Origin: Borreliella californiensis
GTDB taxonomy: Bacteria; Spirochaetota; Spirochaetia; Borreliales; Borreliaceae
Direction: 5' to 3'
NCBI RefSeq assembly: GCF_014205885.1
Contig: NZ_JACHFB010000002.1
Span: 345,965-409,964 of the forward strand
Length of the DNA: 64,000 bases
This document shows, one piece after another, positions 1-9,800 of the stretch. A program made the translations under genes and the position numbers. Positions within the stretch are counted from its first letter, which is position 1. Each line of letters starts with the position of its first letter. Under the pieces are notes generated by a model, which did not search any database, was not told the origin of the DNA, and was given only the letters and a program-made list of their open reading frames with translations.

Positions 1-20
1 AAAAAAAATAGGAATAGCTT

Positions 21-1847
21 ATGATTGTAAAAATGAAAAAAGTTTTACTTTTGACTTTATCAAAATATAAAAAAGAATCATTAGAGATTTTAAGAGATTT
101 TGGAGCAGTTCACATTAATTCTTGCAATAAAAATTCAGATTCTTTAAAAAAAAGCATTGATAATAGGCGAATTTTAATACAAGCTTTTTCCCTGCTTAGA
201 GAAGATGGAGGTGTTAAAGCTTTAAAATCTTCTAATGGAAATTTTTTAGATATTGCAAAAAGCATAGTCAATTTAGGCAATGAAATTAAAGAATTTCAAG
301 ATATTAAACGATCTTTATTGCATGAAAGGAATTTGATTTCTGTTTGGGGAAATTTTTCTTTAGAGCATGTTGACAAATTGAAAGAGTCTAACATTTATAT
401 TCAATTTTTTAAAATCCAAAAAAGTGAATATAAAAATTTATTAAGAGATTCTAGTGTTAATGTATTTTTGATTAAAAATGTAAAAAACACTTCTTATTTT
501 GTGAGTGTTGGTGAGTTTGAGCAAAAAATTGAAATTGCTGATGAGTTTAAGTTTAATTTTGATCTTGATTATATTAATAATAAATTAAAGGTTGTTGATG
601 AGATTTTAGATCAAAAATTGACTCAAATTTCTCTTTTTAATAAATATATTGATATTTTAAGAGATGAGATAAAAAATTACGATCAAATAGTAGAGTTTGA
701 GCAAGTTTTAGCTGATATGCAAACTGATTTTGATGATTTTTCGTATATTACAGGATTTGTTCCAGCAGAAAGTCAAGAATCTCTTAAAAGCGCAGTTTTA
801 AAAGCAGGTTTTGCAGCTCAATTTGCAGATCCCGAAGAAAATGATATTATTCCAACTTATATAAAAAGAAAAGGAATTGCCAATTTATCTGCACCTATTT
901 TTAATATTTTAGAGACAATTCCCGGGTATAAAGAAAGGGATATAAGTTTTATCTTTATGTTATTTTTCTTTGTGTTTTTTGGTATGATAATAGGTGATGC
1001 GGCTTATGGAGTGATATTTTTTTTGATAGGAATTTTACTTAGTTTAAGTTTTCTTATTAAAGGCAAGCCCCTAACATCAGTTCATGGGTTAATATTTTAT
1101 CTAAGCGTATCATCGATACTTTATGGTGCTATGACTGGGACTTGGTTTGGTAGCCCTTTAATTCTTGAAATGTTTCCTATTTTAAATTCATTTAAAGTTA
1201 GTTATTTGACAGAGAAAAATAGTGTGCAAAATATTATCTTTATCTGTTTTTCAATAGGAGTTTTGCAAATTTCATTAGCGCATGCTTGGAATTTTTTAAG
1301 ACAAGTAAAAGAAAAGCCTTATATTCATTCAATTGCACAGATTGGTTGGCTTATGTGTATATTTGGACTTTATTATCTTGTTTTGAATTTAATACTAAGT
1401 CAATCTCGATTTCCCATGTATAATGCTGTTTATAATGTAATATATTTTGGTGTTGCACTTGTATTTGTTTTTAGCAAACAAGATGGTTCAAATTTTTTCA
1501 AGTGTATATTGAAAAGTTTTGGGGGTATTATAGAGCAATTTTTAACCACTGTTTCGGGGTTCGCAGATATAATATCTTATATTAGGCTTTTTGCAGTTGG
1601 ACTTGCAGGACTTTCAATCTCAGCAAGTTTTAATACCATGTCAATACCTTTGTTAAAATCTTCTAATATTGGTCTTGTAGTAGCTGGAATTATTGTTATA
1701 CTTTTTGGGCATGTTTTAAATATAATGTTATCTTTACTTTCAGTAATTGTTCATGGAGTAAGGCTTAATATGCTTGAATTTTCAAACCATTTAGGGCAAG
1801 AATGGAGCGGATATGCTTATAAGCCTTTTAGAAAAATTAAAAAATAA
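21..1847 (+). CDS. atpI: V-type ATPase subunit I (stator a-type subunit)
   Basis: This is the membrane stator subunit of a V/A-type ATPase, whose half-channels pass ions to the rotor ring. Residues 1 to about 300 are soluble and helical and form the peripheral-stalk anchor. Residues about 310-600 hold seven or eight membrane segments. The arginine expected to face the ring glutamate is R522 in SYIRLFAVGLAG, and a second family motif, HGVRLNMLEF, lies near the C terminus. At 608 residues it has normal bacterial/archaeal length. An AGGAA lies 6 nt before the ATG. The ring subunit gene follows after 16 bp, so this is the 3' part of a V-ATPase operon whose other genes lie upstream of the window. 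Confidence 0.95.
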   Translation: MIVKMKKVLLLTLSKYKKESLEILRDFGAVHINSCNKNSDSLKKSIDNRRILIQAFSLLREDGGVKALKSSNGNFLDIAKSIVNLGNEIKEFQDIKRSLLHERNLISVWGNFSLEHVDKLKESNIYIQFFKIQKSEYKNLLRDSSVNVFLIKNVKNTSYFVSVGEFEQKIEIADEFKFNFDLDYINNKLKVVDEILDQKLTQISLFNKYIDILRDEIKNYDQIVEFEQVLADMQTDFDDFSYITGFVPAESQESLKSAVLKAGFAAQFADPEENDIIPTYIKRKGIANLSAPIFNILETIPGYKERDISFIFMLFFFVFFGMIIGDAAYGVIFFLIGILLSLSFLIKGKPLTSVHGLIFYLSVSSILYGAMTGTWFGSPLILEMFPILNSFKVSYLTEKNSVQNIIFICFSIGVLQISLAHAWNFLRQVKEKPYIHSIAQIGWLMCIFGLYYLVLNLILSQSRFPMYNAVYNVIYFGVALVFVFSKQDGSNFFKCILKSFGGIIEQFLTTVSGFADIISYIRLFAVGLAGLSISASFNTMSIPLLKSSNIGLVVAGIIVILFGHVLNIMLSLLSVIVHGVRLNMLEFSNHLGQEWSGYAYKPFRKIKK

Positions 1848-1863
1848 ATAAAAAGGAGTACTT

Positions 1864-2298
1864 ATGGATATAGGTTTAATAGGGGTTAATTCAGCTTTAA
1901 CAATCTCAGCAATAGGTTCTGCGTTGGGTATGGGAGCAGCAGGTAGTGCTGCTATTGGAGCATGGAAGAGATGCTATATGCAAGGAAAGCCAGCACCATT
2001 TTTATTGATTGTTTTTGTTTCAGCACCATTGACCCAAATAATATATGGATATATTTTGATGAACACATTATATGAGGTAATGATGCAGACAAATCCATGG
2101 TTGTTACTTGGAGCTGGTCTTGGTGGTGGGTTTGCTATTGCTGTTTCTGGATTTGCTCAAGGTAAAGCAGCAGCAGGCGCTTGTGATGCATTTTCTGAGA
2201 CCGGGAAAGGATTTGCTACATATCTATTAGTTTTAGGATTAATAGAATCCGTTGCTCTTTTTGTAATGGTATTCTTAATGATATTTAAGTTTGTTTAA
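1864..2298 (+). CDS. atpK: V-type ATPase subunit K (c-ring proteolipid)
   Basis: This 144-residue protein has four membrane helices in two tandem hairpins, the double-length c subunit typical of V-type rings. The ion-binding carboxylate is E128 in LGLIESVALF of helix 4. The first hairpin has PLTQIIYG (T57, Q58, Y61) and the third helix FAQG (Q99). These match in kind and spacing the residues that coordinate Na+ in the Enterococcus hirae NtpK ring (T64, Q65, Y68, Q110, E139). Na+ coupling is therefore inferred but not shown. AAAAAGGAG precedes the ATG. It lies in an operon with subunit I. Confidence 0.95.
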   Translation: MDIGLIGVNSALTISAIGSALGMGAAGSAAIGAWKRCYMQGKPAPFLLIVFVSAPLTQIIYGYILMNTLYEVMMQTNPWLLLGAGLGGGFAIAVSGFAQGKAAAGACDAFSETGKGFATYLLVLGLIESVALFVMVFLMIFKFV

Positions 2299-2370
2299 TT
2301 TTGATTTATTATTTCTTTTAATATTAAATTTTCTCGTAATTTATGAGTTAATTTAATAGTATTTATTATT

Positions 2371-3357
2371 ATGAGAAATGTGTTTTTATTTTTTTTTGCT
2401 TTGCCTTTTTCTATTTATTTGAATTCTTCAAGTAATAAAAATTTTCCGTATTGGATTTTACTTGAAAAGGGCAGGCAATTTCTTTATTCTAAATCTGAAT
2501 TTAGTAAATCTAATCTTACACAGGCTATTAATTATTTGCAGGAAGCTTTGCTTAGAAAAGGCGTTTATCCTGAAGCTAGTTATTATTTGTCAGTAGCTTA
2601 TGGTATGTCTGGCAATGCTATTCTTGAAAAATTAAACCTTTACAAGTCTTTTGAAGATAAAGATTATTTATTAGATGAATCTTTTGAAAAAAAAATACTT
2701 TTTTCTTTAGCTAAAATGGCTGAACTTGAGAATAATTATGTTGATACGATTGATTATTTGAATGACATATTAAACAAGTTTTCAACTAAAAAAGATTATT
2801 ATAGTTATCATGATTATTCTCAAGGCGAAAATAGTATGCCAAACAGTGAATTTAATGTTTCATTTTATTTAACCTCTTATTTAAAACAAGTAAGGGGAGC
2901 TTTTGGCATTGATTTTACTTTTAATCTTTACAGATTTAAAAATTACAATGTTATTGATACTCATCAATTATTGTCAAAAGTTTATTTGCGCTTAAAAGCT
3001 TATGAACTTTCAATTACTCATGGACTAATAGCCGCAGTAGGAATTTTAACAAGAATGTATGATTATGTTTGTTATTATGAACCTGTGTATCAGTTTAAAA
3101 ATCTAAGATCTTTTGTTCAAAAAATTAATAAGTATAAGGCAATAAAAAATGCTTTTGAATCTACAGATTTTTGGGAAATAGTTTATAATGTTGCTACTGC
3201 TACTTATGCATATTCTAATGGCAATTATAAATCTAGAGCAATAGATACTTGGAAATTAATAGTAGATCTTGCACCAGGATTTTCTCCTTATATTGCTAAA
3301 TCAAGAAGTCAAATTAAAAATTCTGCATATTTAAAAAAAATAATTTTTAAATCTTGA
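2371..3357 (+). CDS. Exported TPR-like protein of unknown function
   Basis: I do not recognise a specific function. The 328-residue product begins with a short hydrophobic signal-like stretch (FLFFFALPFSIYL) with no lipobox cysteine. It continues as helical repeat-like segments: residues about 30-75 with YLQEALLRKGVYPEASYYLSVAY look like a tetratricopeptide unit, and another TPR-like piece lies near 280-310 (AIDTWKLIVDLAPGFSPYIA). It probably acts in the periplasm as a protein-interaction scaffold. No clear Shine-Dalgarno sequence precedes the ATG at 2371, so the start is less certain. It sits 72 bp after atpK and 25 bp before lepA. By gene order it corresponds to B31 BB0089. Confidence 0.8.
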   Translation: MRNVFLFFFALPFSIYLNSSSNKNFPYWILLEKGRQFLYSKSEFSKSNLTQAINYLQEALLRKGVYPEASYYLSVAYGMSGNAILEKLNLYKSFEDKDYLLDESFEKKILFSLAKMAELENNYVDTIDYLNDILNKFSTKKDYYSYHDYSQGENSMPNSEFNVSFYLTSYLKQVRGAFGIDFTFNLYRFKNYNVIDTHQLLSKVYLRLKAYELSITHGLIAAVGILTRMYDYVCYYEPVYQFKNLRSFVQKINKYKAIKNAFESTDFWEIVYNVATATYAYSNGNYKSRAIDTWKLIVDLAPGFSPYIAKSRSQIKNSAYLKKIIFKS

Positions 3358-3382
3358 CTTGTAGTTCAAGGGGGGAAGTAGT

Positions 3383-5182
3383 ATTAGTATTCGTAAGAAA
3401 AACTTTTGTATTATTGCACACATTGATCATGGTAAATCTACATTAGCTGATCGATTTATCCAAAAGGCTAAAATAATATCTGATCGTGATTTTAAAAGTC
3501 AAATGCTTGACAGTATGGATATTGAGCGAGAAAGAGGAATTACAATAAAAAGTCAGGCAGTAACAATTACTTATAAAAGTAATGATGGTGATTTTTATGA
3601 GTTAAATTTTGTAGATACTCCAGGCCATGTTGATTTTTCTTATGAAGTATCAAGGGCAATTTCATCTTGTGAGGGTGCTCTTTTATTAATTGATGCAAGT
3701 CAGGGAATACAAGCCCAAACAGTTTCTAATTTTTATATGGCTTTTGAGCACGATTTAGAAATTATTCCTGTTATTAATAAGATAGACCTTCCAAATGCTA
3801 ATGTTGATTTTGTAAAAAAGCAAATAAAAAATGATTTAGGATTAAATGAAGAAATTGCTATTTTGATTTCTGCTAAGAATGGAATAGGAATTGATGATTT
3901 GCTTGAAGCTATTTGTAAGTATGTGCCATCTCCTAAAGGAAATATTAAGGACCCATTAAGAGCATTAATTTTTGATTCACATTATGATTCTTATAGAGGA
4001 GTTGTTGTTCATTTTAGGATTTTCGAAGGACAAATCAAAACAGGCGATAAGATTAGGTTAATGCATACTAATAGCGAGCATTTAATCGAGGAGATTGGAA
4101 TTTTTAAAATATCACTTGAAAGAAAAGATAGTCTAGAAGCAGGAGATGTTGGGTATTTTATTGCAGGAATAAAAAATATATCAGATGTGAAGATTGGAGA
4201 TACAGTAACTCTTTGTGATTGTCCTGCATTATCTCCTCTTGAGGGATTTAAAGAAGTTAAACCTGTAGTTTTCTCTTCGGTGTATCCTGTTGATACTAAT
4301 CAATATGATGATCTTTTAAAGGCAATGGATAGATTAAAGCTTAATGATGCGTCGTTAACATTTGAAAAAGATTCATCATCTGCTCTTGGACATGGTTTTA
4401 AATGCGGATTTCTTGGGCTTTTGCATTTAGAAGTTATTCAAGAACGCATTGAGCGTGAATTTAATTTAAATGTGATATTAACTTCTCCTTCTGTTAGATA
4501 CAAAATAATTCCTAAAAAGGGAGAGTCTTATTTTATTGAAACTCCTGAGCAATTTCCTGGAAATGAAGCTATTGAAAGTGTTCTTGAACCTTATATTAAG
4601 GCTAATATTATTGTTCCTACTGAATTTTTAGGAAATATTATGAGTGTGTGTTTGTTAAAAAGAGGAGTTCAGACAAACTTGATTTATCTTGATACTAAGC
4701 GTGTTGAACTTATTTATAAAATGCCTCTTTCTGAAATCCTTTTTGATTTTTATGATAAGATTAAATCTGTGAGCCGTGGATATGCTTCTTTTGATTATGA
4801 GCTTTTAGACTATGAATATACAGATTTAGTAAGATTAGATATATTAGTCAATGGAGATAGAGTTGATGCACTCTCTCAGTTGGTTTTTAAAGATAGTGCC
4901 AGAACTAAGGCTATTGGGATTTGTAAAAAGTTGAAAGATGAAATAGCAAGGCAACAGTTTAGAATAGCTATTCAAGGTGCTATTGGCTCTAATGTTATTG
5001 CTCGAGAGACAATCTCTCCTGTTAGAAAAGATGTTACTGCTAAGTGTTATGGTGGTGATATTACTCGCAAGAGGAAACTTTTAGAAAAGCAAAAAGAAGG
5101 CAAAAAGCGAATGAAGATGGTAGGAAATGTTGAAATTCCACAAAGAGCCTTTCTTGCAGTTTTAAAAGCCAATGATAATTAA
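3383..5182 (+). CDS. lepA: Elongation factor 4 (LepA GTPase), ATT start
   Basis: EF4/LepA is a ribosome-binding translational GTPase related to EF-G. The GTPase motifs are present in order: G1 AHIDHGKST, G2 DIERERGITIKS, G3 DTPGH and G4 NKID. The C terminus carries the LepA-specific domain (CYGGDITRKRKLLEKQKEGK). The first ATG in frame (3503) lies after G1 and cannot be the start. The frame is open upstream to a TAG at 3362. The only position compatible with a full N terminus and with the strong GGGGGGAA at 3370-3377 is ATT at 3383, giving 599 residues beginning (M)SIRKKNFCIIAHIDHGKST. The gene is followed by an apparent ldh promoter. Confidence 0.93.
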   Translation: MSIRKKNFCIIAHIDHGKSTLADRFIQKAKIISDRDFKSQMLDSMDIERERGITIKSQAVTITYKSNDGDFYELNFVDTPGHVDFSYEVSRAISSCEGALLLIDASQGIQAQTVSNFYMAFEHDLEIIPVINKIDLPNANVDFVKKQIKNDLGLNEEIAILISAKNGIGIDDLLEAICKYVPSPKGNIKDPLRALIFDSHYDSYRGVVVHFRIFEGQIKTGDKIRLMHTNSEHLIEEIGIFKISLERKDSLEAGDVGYFIAGIKNISDVKIGDTVTLCDCPALSPLEGFKEVKPVVFSSVYPVDTNQYDDLLKAMDRLKLNDASLTFEKDSSSALGHGFKCGFLGLLHLEVIQERIEREFNLNVILTSPSVRYKIIPKKGESYFIETPEQFPGNEAIESVLEPYIKANIIVPTEFLGNIMSVCLLKRGVQTNLIYLDTKRVELIYKMPLSEILFDFYDKIKSVSRGYASFDYELLDYEYTDLVRLDILVNGDRVDALSQLVFKDSARTKAIGICKKLKDEIARQQFRIAIQGAIGSNVIARETISPVRKDVTAKCYGGDITRKRKLLEKQKEGKKRMKMVGNVEIPQRAFLAVLKANDN

Positions 5183-5211
5183 ATTTGTTTTTAATTTTTA
5201 AAGGCATGTGA

Positions 5212-5241
5212 TTGGCAAAGTCTTTGGAAATGCGATAGAAT
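5212..5241 (+). promoter_or_regulatory. Putative sigma-70 promoter for ldh
   Basis: TTGGCA at 5212-5217 (5 of 6 to consensus) and TAGAAT at 5236-5241 (5 of 6) are separated by 18 bp, in the 125-bp gap between lepA and ldh. The predicted start near 5248 leaves a leader of about 60 nt with GGAG just before the ldh ATG. Confidence 0.6.
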
Positions 5242-5304
5242 ATTTTTATCATTACTTATTTAAAATTAGTTTACATAGTTTTAATTTATGTGTATATGGA
5301 GTAA

Positions 5305-6258
<954 letters not shown>

Positions 6259-6261
6259 TTC

Positions 6262-6295
6262 AAAGACCCCTAAAATATTTGGGGTTTTTATTTTT
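6262..6295. terminator. Bidirectional terminator between ldh and comM
   Basis: A stem pairs AAAGACCCC (6262-6270) with GGGGTTTTT (6281-6289), including one G-T wobble, and is followed on the + strand by a T-rich run. It sits between the ldh stop and the end of convergent comM, overlapping comM's last codons, so it can serve both directions. Confidence 0.75.
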
Positions 6296-7823
6296 CAAGC
6301 ATATTTTCTCCGTTTTTTCTATGTTCAATTGCTTCAAGCAAGGCTTCTTTTGAAATGTTTTTTTCTTCCTTTAAATCGGAGATTGTTCTTGCAATTTTTA
6401 GTATTGAATGTGTTGCTCTTGAAGATATATTGAGCTTGTTTAGGATGTAAATTAAGTCATTTTTTAAGATTGCACTTAATTCGCAAAATTTTTCAATGTG
6501 ATCGGAATTAAGATCGGAATTTTTATTTATGTTTGCAAAATTTTCGTATCTTATATTTTGAATGTTTCTCGCTTTTAATATTCTTTGTTTTATTTCGCTT
6601 GAACTTTCGCTTGTTTCGTTGAGTAATTTTTCATTATTAATTGCTCTTGTTGGAACTCTAATATCAATTCTATCAAGCATTGCAGCTCCAAGTTTTTTCC
6701 AATAATTTGAAATTTCTTGTTGTGAGCAAAAACAGTCTGTAAATTTTTTGCCAAGATTTCCACAAGGACAAAGATTCATTGCAAGCATTAGTTGGAAATT
6801 GGCAGGGTATTTGAATAATTTAGAACTTGCCCTTGAGATTGAAATTAATTTGTCTTCAATAGGTTCGCGCAAAGATTGTAAAATAGATTTTTTAAATTCT
6901 AAAGCTTCATCTAGAAATAATATACCATTGTGGGCAAGAGACACTTCTCCAGGTAAAGGATTAGGACCCCCTCCGATTATTCCCTCTTTACTAGCAGTAT
7001 GGTGAGGATTTCTAAAAGGTCTTTGTTTTATTATCTTTCTGTCTATTAATTTTCCCGATATTGACCATATTCTATTTGTTTCTATAAGCTCTTTGTTTGT
7101 AAGTGGAGGAAGAATAGATTGGGCGCATTTAATACTAAGTGTTTTCCCGCTTCCAGGTGGACCAAATAACATGATGTTATGTCCACCGGCAATTGCTATT
7201 TCAATTGCTCTTTTTGCTCTTTGTTGTCCTTTTATATTTTTAAAGTCATAATCTATAATATAATCTTCTTCAATTGATGATTGGGCTTTTGCATTTGTTC
7301 TTGGGGGAAGTGTATTTTCGTTTAATTGTTCTATGATTTTTATAGTTTCTTTTAAATCTTTAACACCCCAAATATTCAAGCCATCTATTAGAGTGGCTTC
7401 TTCTAAATTTTCGAAAGGAACTATTGCAAATTTTATTTCCTTCTCTTTGGCAAGAGCAATTGCTGGTAAAACTGCTTTTATTGATCTTATTTTGCCATCT
7501 AATTGTAATTCTCCCAATATTAAGATTTCTAAATTTTTATTATCTTTGCTTTCTTGGATTTTAATAATGCTAATAGCAATAGAGAGGTCAAAAGCTGTTC
7601 CAAGCTTTTTAATTCCAGCTGGTGCAAGATTTATTAATATTCTATCTTTAGGGAAATTAAAATTTGAATTCTTGATAGCTGATTTTACTCTTTCTCTTGA
7701 TTCTTTAATTTCATTCCCAGCAAGTCCTACAATATCAATTCCAGAAATTCCTTTTTTTATGTCTATTTCAATCTCAATTAGTTCTCCTTCATATCCGATT
7801 GATGAGTGTGAATAGATTTTCAT
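6288..7823 (-). CDS. comM: ComM/YifB-family AAA+ (Mg-chelatase-like) ATPase
   Basis: This is a member of the YifB/ComM family: an N-terminal Lon-protease-like fold without peptidase function, followed by an AAA+ domain. In naturally competent bacteria ComM is a hexameric helicase that promotes branch migration during recombination; its role in Borrelia is not established. Residues 1-165 form the N-terminal domain. Walker A is GPPGSGKT (221-228) and Walker B is in GILFLDEALEF. A CPCGN motif with further cysteines (SQQ-flanked DCFCS) probably binds zinc. The 511-residue length is normal. The ATG overlaps the sufU-like stop by 4 bp (ATGA), indicating translational coupling. Confidence 0.9.
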   Translation of the reverse strand: MKIYSHSSIGYEGELIEIEIDIKKGISGIDIVGLAGNEIKESRERVKSAIKNSNFNFPKDRILINLAPAGIKKLGTAFDLSIAISIIKIQESKDNKNLEILILGELQLDGKIRSIKAVLPAIALAKEKEIKFAIVPFENLEEATLIDGLNIWGVKDLKETIKIIEQLNENTLPPRTNAKAQSSIEEDYIIDYDFKNIKGQQRAKRAIEIAIAGGHNIMLFGPPGSGKTLSIKCAQSILPPLTNKELIETNRIWSISGKLIDRKIIKQRPFRNPHHTASKEGIIGGGPNPLPGEVSLAHNGILFLDEALEFKKSILQSLREPIEDKLISISRASSKLFKYPANFQLMLAMNLCPCGNLGKKFTDCFCSQQEISNYWKKLGAAMLDRIDIRVPTRAINNEKLLNETSESSSEIKQRILKARNIQNIRYENFANINKNSDLNSDHIEKFCELSAILKNDLIYILNKLNISSRATHSILKIARTISDLKEEKNISKEALLEAIEHRKNGENMLEK

Positions 7824-8245
7824 CTAATAGCTCTCCTTAAGGGCTTGTAGTTTTCCAAACTATCTTTTAATGATTTGTATGGCAGCAAAAAACAGTCTTT
7901 TCTATTTGTATTTGTAAATATGTTAAAAATTCTTAAACTTGCATCAATTTCTTCTAGATTTGCAAAATCATTGTTTATTACTTTTTGCACGAAATTTAGT
8001 ATTTCGGGTTTTGATTTGTTATTACACAATTTATTTAAAGCGTTGGCGCTTGCAAGTAAAATCATGCATCCAGATGCATGATGTTTTAAATTAAATTGTC
8101 CAGTATTTGTTTCTATTATTTGGAATAAGATTTGATCTCCACATTTAGATTGATGCTTGAAATTCTGGTTTGTTTCTACTTTTATTATGTAATTATTTAC
8201 TTTACTAAGCCTTATTAATTCTTTTTTAGTTTTTTCAGTGAGCAT
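7820..8245 (-). CDS. sufU: SufU/NifU-like iron-sulfur cluster scaffold
   Basis: This is an IscU-fold protein of 141 residues that would receive sulfur from the cysteine desulfurase encoded upstream. The three family cysteines are present: C35 with D37 in KCGDQI, C60 in ASGCMILLASANAL (compare SGC.IS.AS), and C118 in RKDCFLLPYKSL (compare R..C.LL.W..L). It is shorter and more divergent than Bacillus SufU, so whether it is a scaffold or a sulfur-transfer partner cannot be settled here. It is separated from sufS by 208 bp with two inverted repeats, and is coupled to comM by a 4-bp overlap. Confidence 0.85.
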   Translation of the reverse strand: MLTEKTKKELIRLSKVNNYIIKVETNQNFKHQSKCGDQILFQIIETNTGQFNLKHHASGCMILLASANALNKLCNNKSKPEILNFVQKVINNDFANLEEIDASLRIFNIFTNTNRKDCFLLPYKSLKDSLENYKPLRRAIR

Positions 8246-8342
8246 AATTTAATTTTATTTTCTTTGATTTATTAAATCAATAATAAAAGATAATATAAAG
8301 ATTTTTAAATAAAAAACTTTAAAAATATAGTATACAGTGGAA

Positions 8343-8374
8343 ATTATTTTAATTTTTTTAAAAATTAAAATAAT
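8343..8374. repeat. 15-bp perfect inverted repeat (sufS-sufU gap, unit 1)
   Basis: ATTATTTTAATTTTT (8343-8357) is exactly complementary to AAAAATTAAAATAAT (8360-8374) with a 2-nt centre. It is entirely A/T and lies between sufS and sufU. It could be part of a terminator or attenuator for minus-strand transcription. Confidence 0.6.
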
Positions 8375-8392
8375 GCTTATTAATTCCAAAAT

Positions 8393-8429
8393 CAAAGTTA
8401 ATCAAAAATAAGATTTTTGATTAACTTTG
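8393..8429 (-). terminator. 17-bp perfect hairpin downstream of sufS
   Basis: CAAAGTTAATCAAAAAT (8393-8409) and its exact reverse complement (8413-8429) flank a 3-nt loop, 24 bp past the sufS stop. On the minus strand it is followed only by a short T run, so it may be an inefficient terminator that allows partial read-through into sufU and comM. Confidence 0.6.
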
Positions 8430-8453
8430 TTAATATCTTTATTTTATAAATTT

Positions 8454-9722
8454 TTATGAAAGCTCTTTTATTACCTTTTTTAATCCCAATATGAAATTAT
8501 CAATTTCTTCTTGAGTATTATAAAAATAGAAGCTAATTCTTAAAAGATGGTTTTTATTTAAATTTTCTGGGAAAAATGCTACATAGGAACAAGTTTTTCC
8601 GGCTCTGGTTGCTATTCCCATTGTATCTAGATAGGTTTCAATATCGTGTGAGTGAATATTTTTTACTGTAAATGATATTATTGAATTTCTTTTAAGATTT
8701 GTGTTTAGTATAAATTCAACTTCATCAAGCTCTTGTAATTTTTTTACCCCATATTCGATTAACTGTTGATCATGCTCTAAAATAAAATTCATGGAAATAT
8801 TATTGAGATATTTTATTGCTTCTTCAAGTCCAATAATTCCTGCAATATTTGGGGTTCCCGATTCAAATTTATTAGGACAATCAGATGATTTGAATTTAAT
8901 TTTTTCATTTTCTATAAATATTTCTTCTACAGTATTTCCTCCTAATTTTGAGCTATGAAGTTTTTCGGCCATATTATTTGAAATGTATAAAATTCCTATT
9001 CCTGTTGGAGCAAGCATTTTATGTCCAGAAAATACCAAAAAATCACAGCCAATTTTTTTAATATCTATTTTTATATGAGGTGCCATTTGTGCAGCATCTA
9101 CAAAAAGACATATATTGTATTTTTTTGCGATTTTTCCAATAGATTCCAAATCATTAATTGTTCCTAAGGTATTATTTATTCCTGAAATACTAATTAGCTT
9201 TGTTTTTTCTGTAATAAGTTTTTCGATTTCTTCAGGGGTAATAATTCCCATTTCATTGAACTTAGCTAATTTAATTGTTAAATTAGCTAAATTTGCAAGA
9301 TTTACCCAAGGAAGCAAATTGCTGTTATGTTCAAGAGTTGTAAGAATAATTTCATCTTTTTTTTTAAAGTATTTTGAGTAAAAAAATGAGCTTGCAATAG
9401 TATTAATTCCATCAGTAGTTCCAGAGGTGAATATTATATTTTTTGTAGATTCTGCATTAATGAAATTTTTTACAAGTTCTCTTGTTTTTTCTATTTTTAT
9501 GCTAGATTGAATTGCAAATTTATGCCCGCTTCTATGTACATTTGCGTTGTAATTTTCATAATATTCAACGTTAGAATAAATTACGTTTTTAGGCTTTTGA
9601 GAGGTTGCTGCATTGTCAAAATAAATTATATGCTTATTGTCAAACTTTTTATTTAAAATAGGAAAATCTTTTCTTAAAAATTTAACCTTTTCTACATTGC
9701 TTTTTATTTGTTTGAAATCCAT
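8454..9722 (-). CDS. sufS: Cysteine desulfurase, SufS family
   Basis: This PLP enzyme converts cysteine to alanine and loads persulfide for Fe-S assembly. It begins with the group II signature YFDNAAT (34-40). H132 in TLEHNSNLLPW stacks on PLP, D209 in VDAAQ contacts the ring nitrogen, and K235 in SGHKMLAPTG forms the Schiff base. The persulfide cysteine is C378 in RAGKTCSY. The 422-residue length is normal. AAAGGAA precedes the ATG. A TATAAT for this gene lies at 9765-9770, with a 28-bp palindrome further upstream. No SufBCD genes are nearby in this window. Confidence 0.95.
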   Translation of the reverse strand: MDFKQIKSNVEKVKFLRKDFPILNKKFDNKHIIYFDNAATSQKPKNVIYSNVEYYENYNANVHRSGHKFAIQSSIKIEKTRELVKNFINAESTKNIIFTSGTTDGINTIASSFFYSKYFKKKDEIILTTLEHNSNLLPWVNLANLANLTIKLAKFNEMGIITPEEIEKLITEKTKLISISGINNTLGTINDLESIGKIAKKYNICLFVDAAQMAPHIKIDIKKIGCDFLVFSGHKMLAPTGIGILYISNNMAEKLHSSKLGGNTVEEIFIENEKIKFKSSDCPNKFESGTPNIAGIIGLEEAIKYLNNISMNFILEHDQQLIEYGVKKLQELDEVEFILNTNLKRNSIISFTVKNIHSHDIETYLDTMGIATRAGKTCSYVAFFPENLNKNHLLRISFYFYNTQEEIDNFILGLKKVIKELS

Positions 9723-9764
9723 AATTCTTATAAGTTCCTTTGTGTTAATTTTTAGTTTTTAATT

Positions 9765-9770
9765 ATTATA
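9765..9770 (-). promoter_or_regulatory. -10 element for sufS
   Basis: Read on the minus strand this is a perfect TATAAT, 42 bp upstream of the sufS ATG and followed by AAAGGAA. The matching -35 (TTTAGT at 17-bp spacing) is weak. Confidence 0.5.
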
Positions 9771-9800
9771 TCATTATTTTTTCTTTCACTAAAAAAGTTT

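Noticed and set aside
3503..3505. First ATG in the lepA frame as start
   Set aside because: It would remove the G1 phosphate-binding motif.
5270..5298. TTTACA and TATATG as an ldh promoter
   Set aside because: The -10 would overlap the ldh ribosome site; the pair at 5212-5241 is better placed.
7333..7815. 160-codon open frame on the plus strand in comM
   Set aside because: Antisense to the conserved N-terminal comM domain; no start signal.
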